A stretch of 64,000 bases of DNA from Marinomonas sp. TW1. Its GTDB lineage: Bacteria > Pseudomonadota > Gammaproteobacteria > Pseudomonadales > Marinomonadaceae. Made by a program: the position numbers and the translations under genes. This document shows positions 38,713 to 50,700 of the stretch, in pieces. Numbering within the stretch: the stretch's first letter is position 1; every line of letters starts with the position of its first letter. The notes under the pieces are model-generated. The model had not been told where the DNA came from, made no database searches, and saw only the letters and a program-made list of their open reading frames with translations. The stretch spans positions 62,001-126,000 of the forward strand of contig NZ_JSEE01000004.1 of the NCBI RefSeq assembly GCF_001625355.1, read 5' to 3'.

Positions 38713-41700
38713 ATGATTGATCGGGTCCATTCTATGACAGACAAATCTTCTCAACCTTCACGTAAATTTTATCCTCGAATTGCCATTGAGCGCCGCATTA
38801 TGTTTGATGGTGCTGTTGCTGAAACCATGGATAATGCGATTGAGTCCGTTTCCCATGAGACTCAACTGGCAGAAACACCACTGGCTAATGTCGCGAATAC
38901 CGAACAAGAGTTAGAAGCGGCATTGCAATCGAGTGATTCAAGCAACAGTGTTTACTTCATTGACGGTAGTCTACCAGACCAAGATGGGCTAATTGCTGCT
39001 ATTCCTAGTGGTGCTAATCTTTATGTTATTGACTCTGTTCAAGACGGTATCTCACAGATAAATGCGGTGTTGTCACAGTTTGATCAACCTGTAGATACCA
39101 TTCATTTGATTTCTCATAGTACAGCAGATGGTCATTTACAACTGGGTAATTCCATACTCAATGCAGACTCAGCGAATGGTCAATATGCTGATGCATTAGC
39201 CTCTATTAACCAACAATTGTCCACCAACGCTGATGTGCTTATTTACGGGTGTGACTTAGCCCAGAGTGAACAAGGGCAAGCAACACTACAAGCCATTGCC
39301 AGTGTCTTGGACAGTGATATCGCGGCTTCTGATGATGTAACGGGTGTGGACGGTGATTGGCATTTAGAATATCAACTCGGTGCCATTGAAAGTGAGTCTA
39401 TTATTGCTGAAGAGTGGCAACATAATCTTCTTAATTCGCTGCCTGTCGCGGGTGTGGATGCATACAATATTGGGCAAAACTATTCAGGAACATTCGATGT
39501 TTTGGCGAACGATACGGATCCAGATGGTGATGCGTTATCGGTCGCTTCTGCGAGTGCACTGTTTGGTAACGTAGTAATTAATGGTGATAACACACTTACC
39601 TACACGCCAAATTCTAATTTCATTGGCACAGATACCATTAGCTACGTGTTGCAAGACAGCAATGGTGCCTCTGCTTTGGTGGATGGGGTTGCCACGGTTG
39701 TGGTAATTGATGCTACAGACTTACCTTTGATCAACCTCCCAGTAATAGATGTCTTCGATGAAGACCAGCCCTTAGTGTTTGCTGATCTTGGTGTCGCCCA
39801 AGTGAGCATAGGGAACATTACTGGTGATGTCGCCAATGTCACATTAAATGTACCTGTGGGCAGTTTAACCATTACCGAAAACGTTGGTGTCAATTTAACG
39901 GATGAAGGCAATGGCACCATCCGATTGGTGGGCGATTTGGCCAATGTTAACTTGGCTTTGGATACTTTGGTCTATACGCCAGCTGCCGATTATAACGGTC
40001 CTGTTAATATTACAGTGGGATTAACCGACGAGTTACTTTCGGTACCAATCACAGCGATTTTACCTTTAGGTATCGATGCTGTGGCAGACATTGTCGACGA
40101 CAGTGTAACAACCGATGTGAATACCAATTTGAGCTTCAATGTCCTTGCCAATGACACCTTTGAAAATGCGTCGGCGCAAGTCACCAGTTATACCAATCCA
40201 GCGAATGGCACAATAGTCACTGATGCGTTAGGTAATGTTACTTATACTCCGAATGCTGATTATATAGGTTCCGACTCATTCTCCTACACGGTGACATCAA
40301 ATGGCACGCAAGAAACCGCAACCATCATCGTGGAAACCTTAGGGCCGAATACCATTCCTGTTTTTACCTTGCCTGTAAGTGAGTCGGTTAATGAAGAAGG
40401 GACGCTTGTCTTCAGTTCGGCCAACGCGAATGTGGTGTCTGTGTCGGATTTGGATGCTGACGTTCTCACTATAACGCTAGAAAGCGCGAATGGCGTTTTG
40501 TCATTGTCTGGTGTGGCAGGATTAAGCTTTACTGAAGGAGATGGGACGGGCGACGCTCGTATGGTTTTTTCAGGCAGTGAGGCCGATATTAATGCCGCAC
40601 TGGAAGGCTTACAGTTCTCGCCTAATGCGGATTTCTATGGGGCAACCAGTATTTCTGTTAATGCAGACGATGGTCGTGCCACCGTATCAGAAAGCATTGT
40701 AATCAATGTCTCTGGTATTGTGGATGGCGTTGCCGATGATGTTGGCACTGAGGTCAATACGGTTGTCACATTCGACCCATTGTTGAACGATAGCTTTGAG
40801 GGCAGTGCAACCATCACTGCTGTCAGTGTGCCAAGTCATGGTACGGCTACCATTGGCTTAGATCAGAAAATTACCTATACCCCAGAGGCGAATTATCGTG
40901 GCTACGATAGCTTCACTTACACAGTGGAATCTGGCGGTGTGACGGAAACGGTAAGTGTAACAATGACGGTGGGAACCAATTCGGCCCCTGTTGCGCTTGG
41001 TTTAGACCTTCTAAATTATACAGACGGTCAGCTGGTGGTATTGGATACTTCCCTTGGCTTTTTGGATGGTGATTTATTAGACGTACTGACTTACGCCGCA
41101 GTTGGGTTACCAGACGGTTTGAGTATTGATTCCGTTACTGGCCTGATTACTGGTCAATTGGCAGCGGATGCTTCGACTAAAGTGGCCTCCGGCGATTACT
41201 CGGTCACTGTGACCGCAACGGATATTCTAGGAGCCTCAGCGGACATTATTGTTGATCTTAATGTGGTTAACCTTGATCCTATCGTGTCTGTTGGTGCGGC
41301 CGTGGGAGTGGAAGATACTAATCTAGAAATCAATGCCTTAGTAAACGCGACTGACCCAGACGGTGATGATATTGCCATTACTGCCGCAACGGCTCCAAAT
41401 GGTGAAGTTGTCATTAATCCGGATGGTTCTCTTACTTACATTCCAGACGCTGACTACTTTGGCACTGATGTGATTACCTACACGGTTACGGATTCGGATG
41501 GTGGCAGCAGTCAAGGCATTATCAACGTCACTTTGGCGGCAGTTGCCGATTTGCCAACGATTTCTTTGCCTACCTTGGATCTGCTTAATGAAGATGCTGA
41601 TCTCATTTTCTCTGATTTACTGGGTCAGCAAATCAGTGTGGGGGATGTGGATGGTGACATTCTTGAAGTGATATTGAATGTGCCAATTGGTAGTTTGCTG

Positions 41701-44700
41701 ATTACTGAAACTGCCAATGTGGATATTAGTCAGGGCAATGGCGCTAATGACTCTGTTTTGGTGATGTCTGGTAGCGTGGCTGATCTTAATCTTGCCTTAA
41801 ACAGTTTAGTCTATACCCCAGGTGAAGATTATAACGGCCCTGTGGATCTCACTGTATCGCTTGGACAATTAGGACAAGCGATTGAGGTAAATGCAGTATT
41901 ACCAATCGGTATTGCTGCGGTAGCAGACATTGTTGATGACACAGTGAATGTTGTTGAAGGACAAGGCGTTTCCTTTAATGTATTGGCGAATGACACTTTT
42001 GAGAACAGCGGCCGATATGTCAGCGATCATACTACCCCAACCAATGGCACGATATCCATTGATGCGCAAGGCAATGTGACCTACACGCCGTTAGCGAATT
42101 TTGTGGGTACAGATACTTTTACGTATGTTGTTGAATCCAATGGAACTCTAGAAACTGCAACGGTTACTTTGAATGTATTAGCTGCTCCAGAAGCCGTTTC
42201 AGACACAGCCACCACAGCGGAAGATACGCCAGTCACGATTGATGTATTAGCAAATGATACCGTGGCGTCTGGAGCCACTCTGACATTGAGTAATCCTAGT
42301 GTGCCTGCCAACCAAGGAACCGTTAGCATAGTTGACGGCAAGTTGGTGTTCACACCCGCGGCGGACTTTAATGGCGAAGCGACCATTAGCTATGTAATTA
42401 CGGATTCAAATGGTGGAACAGATACTGGTTCTGCAGTAGTGACTGTTACTCCAGTAAATGATGCGCCAGTGGCGACCCTAGATACGGCAACCACAGACGA
42501 AGATACGCCAGTGACCATTGATGTATTGGCGAACGATTCTGATGTGGATGGTGATACGCTAACGCTAAGTTCTCCAAGCGTTCCAGCCAACCAAGGTACA
42601 GTAGCCATTGTGGATGGCAAGTTGGTGTTCACACCAGCCGCGGACTTTAACGGTGAAGCCACTATCACTTACACGGTGGAAGACGGTAACGGCAATTCCG
42701 ATACAGCCACAGTAATTGTCACTGTTAATGCGGTTCAAGATGCGCCTACTGGAAATAACGATACCGCAACCACAGACGAAGACACGCCAGTTACCATTGA
42801 TGTGTTGGCGAACGATTCTGATGTAGATGGCGATACGCTGACTATAAGCTCTCCAAGTGTTCCAGCCAACCAAGGCACAGTAGCCATTGTGGATGGCAAG
42901 TTGGTGTTCACACCAGCGGCTGACTTTAATGGTGAAGCCACGATCACTTACACGGTTGAAGACGGTAACGGCAATTCCGATACCGCGACGGTAACTGTCA
43001 CTGTGAATGCGGTTCAAGACGCACCTAATGGTACTAACGATACCGCAATCACAGATGAAGACACGCCAGTCACCATTGATGTATTGGCAAACGATTCTGA
43101 TGTGGATGGCGATACGCTAACGCTAAGTTCACCAAGCGTACCTTCCAACCAAGGCACCGTAGCGATTGTGGATGGCAAACTCGTCTTCACACCAGCCGCG
43201 GACTTTAACGGTGAAGCCACTATCACTTACACAGTGGAAGACGGTAACGGCAACTCAGATACCGCGACGGTAACCGTTACAGTGAATGCGGTTCAAGATG
43301 CACCAACTGGTAATAACGATACCGCAACCACAGACGAAGATACGCCAGTTACCATTGATGTATTGGCGAACGATTCTGATGTAGATGGCGATACGCTGAC
43401 TATAAGCTCTCCAAGTGTTCCAGCCAACCAAGGCACAGTAGCCATTGTGGATGGCAAGTTGGTGTTCACACCAGCGGCTGACTTTAATGGCGAAGCCACG
43501 ATCACTTACACAGTGGAAGACGGTAACGGCAACTCAGATACCGCGACGGTAACCGTCACTGTGAATGCGGTTCAGGACGCGCCAATAGCCAACGACAGCA
43601 CAGCTACCGTTGATGAAGATGGTACGGTCACGATCGATGCGCTCGCTAATGCCTCTGATGTGGATGGTGATACGCTAACGCTGAGTTCTCCAAGCGTTCC
43701 AGCCAACCAAGGCACCGTAGCGATTGTGGATGGTAAGTTGGTATTCACACCAGCAGCCGACTTTAATGGCGAAGCCACGATCACTTACACGGTGGAAGAC
43801 GGAAACGGCAATTCTGATACAGCCACAGTAATTGTCACTGTTAATGCGGTTCAAGATGCGCCTACTGGAAATAACGATACCGCAACCACAGACGAAGACA
43901 CGCCAGTTACCATTGATGTGTTGGCGAACGATTCTGATGTGGATGGCGATACCTTAACGCTTTCTAATCCAAGCGTTCCAGCCAACCAAGGTACAGTAGT
44001 CATTGTGGATGGCAAGTTGGTGTTCACACCAGCGACTGACTTCAACGGTGAAGCCACGATCACTTACACAGTGGAAGACGGTAACGGCAATTCAGATACC
44101 GCGACGGTAACTGTTACTGTTAATGCGGTTCAAGACGCACCAGTAGTCAACGACAGCACAGCAACCGTTGATGAAGATGGCACAGTGACGATCGATGCGC
44201 TTGCTAATGCCTCTGATGTGGATGGTGATACGCTAACGCTGAGTTCTCCAAGCGTTCCAGCCAACCAAGGCACCGTAGCGATTGTGGATGGTAAGTTGGT
44301 ATTCACACCAGCAGCCGACTTTAATGGCGAAGCCACTATCACTTACACGGTGGAAGACGGAAACGGCAATTCTGATACCGCGACGGTAACTGTCACTGTG
44401 AATGCGGTTCAAGATGCGCCAACTGGTAATAACGATACCGCAACCACAGACGAAGATACGCCAGTTACCATTGATGTATTAGCGAACGATTCTGATGTGG
44501 ATGGCGATACCTTAACCCTAAGCAACCCAAGCGTACCGGCGAACCAAGGCACCGTGGCGATTGTGGATGGCAAGTTGGTGTTCACCCCAGCGGCTGACTT
44601 TAATGGCGAAGCGATCATTACTTATACGGTGGAAGACGGTAACGGTGGTTCAGATACAGCCACTGTAACAGTAACGGTTAATCCAGTTCAGGATGATCCA

Positions 44701-47700
44701 ATTGGCACTAACGATACCGCAACCACAGATGAAGACACGCCAGTCACCATTGATGTATTGGCGAACGATTCTGATGTGGATGGCGATACCTTAACGCTTT
44801 TTAATCCAAGCGTGCCTGCCAACCAAGGTACAGTAGCGATTGTGGATGGCAAGTTGGTGTTCACCCCAGCGGCTGACTTCAACGGTGAAGCCACGATCAC
44901 TTACACAGTTGAGGATGGAAACGGCAATTCTGATACAGCGACTGTGACAGTGACGGTGAATCCAGTTCAAGATGCGCCAGTAGTAAGTAACGCCACAGAC
45001 ACGGTAAATGAAGATGGCACGGTGACGATCGATGCCCTTGCGAATGCTTCGGATCCAGATGGCGATACCTTAACGCTAAGCTCTCCAATCGTGCCGGCGA
45101 ACCAAGGCACCGTGGCGATTGTGGATGGCAAGTTGGTGTTCACACCAGCGGCGGACTTTACTGGCGAAGCGATCATTACTTATACGGTGGAAGACGGTAA
45201 CGGCAACTCAGATACCGCGACGGTAACCGTCACTGTGAATGCGGTTCAAGACGCACCAGTAGTCAACGACAGCACAGCAACCGTTGATGAAGATGGCACA
45301 GTGACGATCGATGCGCTTGCTAATGCCTCTGATGTAGATGGCGATACCTTAACGCTAAGCTCTCCAATCGTGCCGGCGAACCAAGGCACCGTGGTGATTG
45401 TGGATGGCAAGTTGGTGTTCACGCCAGCGGCTGACTTTAACGGTGAAGCGATCATTACTTATACGGTTGAAGACGGTAACGGTGGTTCAGATACAGCCAC
45501 TGTAACAGTAACGGTTAATCCAGTTCAGGATGATCCAATTGGCACTAACGATACCGCAACCACAGACGAAGACACGCCAGTCACCATTGATGTATTGGCG
45601 AACGATTCTGATGCAGATGGTGATACCTTAACGCTTTCTAATCCAAGCGTGCCTGCCAACCAAGGTACAGTAGCGATTGTGGATGGCAAGTTGGTGTTCA
45701 CGCCAGCAGCTGACTTCAACGGTGAAGCAATCATCACTTACACAGTGGAAGACGGTAACGGTGGTTCAGATACCGCGACGGTAACCGTCACTGTGAATGC
45801 GGTTCAAGACGCACCAGTAGCCAACGACAGCACAGCGAGTGTTGATGAAGATGGTACGGTGACGATCGATGCGCTTGCTAATGCCTCTGATGTAGATGGC
45901 GATACCTTAACGCTGAGCTCTCCAATCGTGCCGGCGAACCAAGGCACCGTGGCGATTGTGGATGGCAAGTTGGTGTTCACACCAGCGGCGGACTTTAATG
46001 GCGAAGCGACCATCACTTACACAGTTGAGGATGGAAACGGCAATTCTGATACAGCGACTGTTACGGTCACTGTTAATCCAGTTCAAGACACGCCAGTAGT
46101 CAACGACAGCACAGCAAGCGTTGATGAAGATGGCACTGTGACGATCGATGCGCTTGCTAATGCCTCTGATGCAGATGGTGATACGCTAACGCTAAGTTCA
46201 CCAAGTGTTCCGGCCAACCAAGGCACCGTTAGCATCGTTGATGGCAAGTTGGTGTTCACACCAGCGGCTGACTTCAACGGTGAAGCCACGATCACTTACA
46301 CAGTTGAGGATGGAAACGGCAATTCTGATACAGCGACTGTGACGGTTACTGTTAATGCAGTTCAAGACGCACCAGTAGCCAATAACGACAGTGCGGCGAC
46401 GAATGTTAATACTCAAGTCACTATTGATGTGTTGGCAAATGACACAGATGCGGATGGCGATACGTTGACTTTGAGCAACCCAGTGGTGCCAGCTGGTCAA
46501 GGTTCAGCTTCGGTTGTGGATGGCAAGTTGGTGTTCACGCCAGCAACTGATTTCAACGGATATGTCGATGTAACCTATACGGTTAGCGATGGAACCGATA
46601 GCACTCAAGCGACCGTGACAATTGCAGTAGGTGAGGTGAACCAGACTCCAGTTACGACGAACGATACGGCTTCAGTCGATGAAGACGGTGGGGTAGTGGT
46701 TATTGACGTCTTAGTAAACGATACCGATGCTGAAGGTGATACTTTATCCATCACAGATGCGCAAGTACCAGCTAACCAAGGTACGGTAGCAGTCGTGGAT
46801 GGTAAGTTAGAGTTCACACCTGCCAATGACTTCAATGGAGAAGTCAGTATTACTTACACTGTTAGCGATGGAACGACGAGCTCAGATGGTACAGCGACAG
46901 TCGCAGTGAATGCAGTTCAGGATGTACCAACTGGCACTAACGATACCGCAACCACAGATGAAGACACGCCAGTGACCATTGATGTATTGGCGAACGATAC
47001 CGATCCAGATGGCGATACCTTAACCCTAAGCTCTCCAAGTGTGCCGGCGAACCAAGGCACAGTAGCGATTGTGGATGGCAAATTGGTGTTCACCCCAGCG
47101 GCGGACTTCAATGGCGAAGCCACTATCACTTACACAGTGGAAGATGGTAATGGCAACTCAGATACCGCGACGGTAACTGTCACAGTGAATGCGGTTCAAG
47201 ACGCACCAGTAGTCAACGACAGCACAGCAACCGTTGATGAAGATGGCACAGTGACGATCGATGCGCTTGCTAATGCCTCTGATGCTGATGGCGATGCGTT
47301 GACTATAAGTTCTCCAAGCGTTCCAGCCAACCAAGGTACAGTAGCCATTGTGGATGGCAAACTCGTCTTCACGCCAGCGGCTGACTTTAATGGCGAAGCG
47401 ATCATTACTTATACGGTGGAAGACGGTAACGGCAACTCAGATACCGCGACGGTAACCGTCACTGTGAATGCGGTTCAAGATGCACCTACTGGTAATAACG
47501 ATACCGCAACCACAGATGAAGACACGCCAGTGACCATTGATGTATTGGCGAACGATACCGATCCAGATGGCGATACCTTAACCCTAAGCTCTCCAAGTGT
47601 GCCGGCGAACCAAGGCACCGTAGCGATTGTGGATGGCAAATTGGTGTTCACCCCAGCGGCGGACTTCAATGGCGAAGCGATCATTACTTATACGGTGGAA

Positions 47701-50700
47701 GACGGTAACGGCAACTCAGATACCGCGACGGTAACCGTCACTGTGAATGCGGTTCAAGATGCACCTACTGGTAATAACGATACCGCAACCACAGATGAAG
47801 ACACGCCAGTGACCATTGATGTATTGGCGAACGATACCGATCCAGATGGCGATACCTTAACCCTAAGCTCTCCAAGTGTGCCGGCGAACCAAGGCACCGT
47901 AGCGATTGTGGATGGCAAATTGGTGTTCACCCCAGCGGCGGACTTCAATGGCGAAGCGATCATTACTTATACGGTGGAAGACGGTAACGGCAACTCAGAT
48001 ACCGCGACGGTAACCGTCACTGTGAATGCGGTTCAAGATGCACCTACTGGTAATAACGATACCGCAACCACAGATGAAGACACGCCAGTGACCATTGATG
48101 TATTGGCGAACGATACCGATCCAGATGGCGATACCTTAACCCTAAGCTCTCCAAGTGTGCCGGCGAACCAAGGCACCGTAGCGATTGTGGATGGCAAATT
48201 GGTGTTCACCCCAGCGGCGGACTTCAATGGCGAAGCGATCATTACTTATACGGTGGAAGACGGTAACGGCAACTCAGATACCGCGACGGTAACTGTCACT
48301 CTGAATGCGGTTCAGGATGCGCCAGTAGTAAGTAACGCCACAGACACGGTAAATGAAGATGGCACGGTGACGATCGATGCCCTTGCGAATGCTTCGGATC
48401 CAGATGGTGATACGCTAACGCTAAGTTCACCAAGTGTTCCGGCCAACCAAGGCACCGTTAGCATCGTTGATGGAAAACTTGTCTTCACACCAGTGGCTGA
48501 CTTTAACGGTGAAGCCACTATCACTTACACGGTGGAAGACGGTGACGGCAATTCAGATACCGCGACGGTAACCGTTACAGTGAATGCGGTTCAAGATGCG
48601 CCAATAGCCAACGACAGCACAGCTACCGTTGATGAAGATGGTACGGTCACGATCGATGCGCTCGCTAATGCCTCTGATGTGGATGGTGATACGCTAACGC
48701 TGAGTTCTCCAAGCGTTCCAGCCAACCAAGGCACCGTTAGCATCGTTGATGGCAAGTTGGTGTTCACACCCGCAGCCGACTTCAATGGCGAAGCGATCAT
48801 TACTTATACGGTGGAAGACGGTAACGGCAACTCAGATACCGCGACGGTAACTGTCACTCTGAATGCGGTTCAGGATGCGCCAGTAGTAAGTAACGCCACA
48901 GACACGGTAAATGAAGATGGCACGGTGACGATCGATGCCCTTGCGAATGCTTCGGATCCAGATGGCGATACCTTAACGCTAAGTTCACCAAGTGTTCCTG
49001 CTAACCAAGGCACAGTAGCGATTGTGGATGGCAAGTTGGTGTTCACACCCGCAGCCGACTTCAATGGCGAAGCTACTATCACTTACACAGTGGAAGATGG
49101 TAATGGCAATGCTGATACCGCGACGGTAACCGTCACTGTGAATGTAGTGCAAGACGCTCCTGTTTCTGAAAATGATACAGCAACAACCGTTCAGAATACG
49201 CCAGTGACGATTGATGTATTGGCGAACGATACAGACCCTGATGGTGATACCTTAACGCTAAGCTCTCCAAGTGTTCCTGCTAACCAAGGCACCGTGGCGA
49301 TTGTGGATGGCAAGTTGGTGTTCACCCCAGCGGTAGACTTCAATGGCGAAGCGATCATGACTTACACGGCTGAAGATGGTAGTGGTAACTCAGATACCGC
49401 GACGGTGACGGTTACCGTCACATCTTCTGGTGTGAGTAATACGGCGCCGGTTGCTGAGGACGATACTGGAGCAACTGTCGAAGATACCGCGGTTACTTTA
49501 GATGTCGTTGACAATGACTCTGATGTGGATGGCGATACTCTCACTGTTACCAATCCTATCTTAGAAAGTGGTCAAGGTACGGTATCAATCTCAAATAATA
49601 CGTTAATCTTTGTTCCTGCAGATAACTTTAATAGCGAAGCCATCATTACCTACAGCATTGAGGATGGTAATGGCGGTTCCGATACGGCGAGAGTAACCAT
49701 CTCTGTTAGTGCGGTTGAGGATTCCCCTGTTGCTAATGACAGTACGGCCACCGTAGAGGAAGATAGTAGTGTCATTATTGATGTACTTGCTAATGCTGCG
49801 GACCCAGATGGGGACCCTCTGACTATCGTCAGTGCCAGTGTGCCAGCGAGTCAAGGAAGCGTTTCGATTGTTGATGGTAAGTTGGTCTTTACACCAGCAG
49901 AAAATTTTAATGGTGAAGCGATAATCACCTATACAATTGAAGACGATAAAGGGAATTCAGACTCAGCGACAGTGAGTGTTACCGTTAATTCTGTGCAAGA
50001 TGCCCCTGTTGTGAATAACACCAATACCAGTATTACGGTGGATGAAGGTGGTTCGGTTGTTATTGATGTACTGAGTAATGTCTCTGATGCAGATGGCGAT
50101 ACGGTAACCGTTACGAGCTCTTCTTCTAACCAAGGCCAAGTCCAGATCCTTGATAATAAAGTGGTTTTCACACCAGCTTCTAATTTTAGTGGTAATGCTA
50201 CCATTACTTATACGGTTAGTGACGGTGTTAATAGCACGACAGCTTCAGTAACGGTTATTGTGATTCCAAATGAGATTTTATTGGATATTGAGACAGCTGA
50301 TTTTGGACGTGATCCAAGCACACAAAGTCTGTTTGATTCTTTTGAAAATGAAACCTTAGATTACGAGCCGCTATTGTTAGATGCCGTGAATGGAATTTCA
50401 TTGTTGCCTGGTCAGTCGAACCTATCTTCTCAGCAGCCTAACCTTAATATGATCAATAACTTCTCCGCTTTTGAAGGTGTGAGTCTTAACGATATAGGCA
50501 GTCAAAATGGCGATGCAATTACATTGTTTAACGCAAATGAAATTGATCGGGCATTGCAGCCAGAAGTAACAACAAACGATGACCCAAACCAATCAAACAT
50601 AACGAATGAGGAACAAAACGCAACACTAAGTGATGAGGAAGTCAGTACACTAATTAGTAACAGCAAGTTGTTTAATGAGCAGCTTAAAGAGCTTTCTAAT

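Noticed and set aside
42081-49082. Many 70-codon minus-strand open frames at 279-bp intervals
   Set aside because: They are the antisense of the tandem repeats and recur only because the repeat recurs.
42190-50274. CRISPR array
   Set aside because: The period is regular, but the repeats are 279 bp and coding in one open frame, without short repeats and unique spacers or cas genes.
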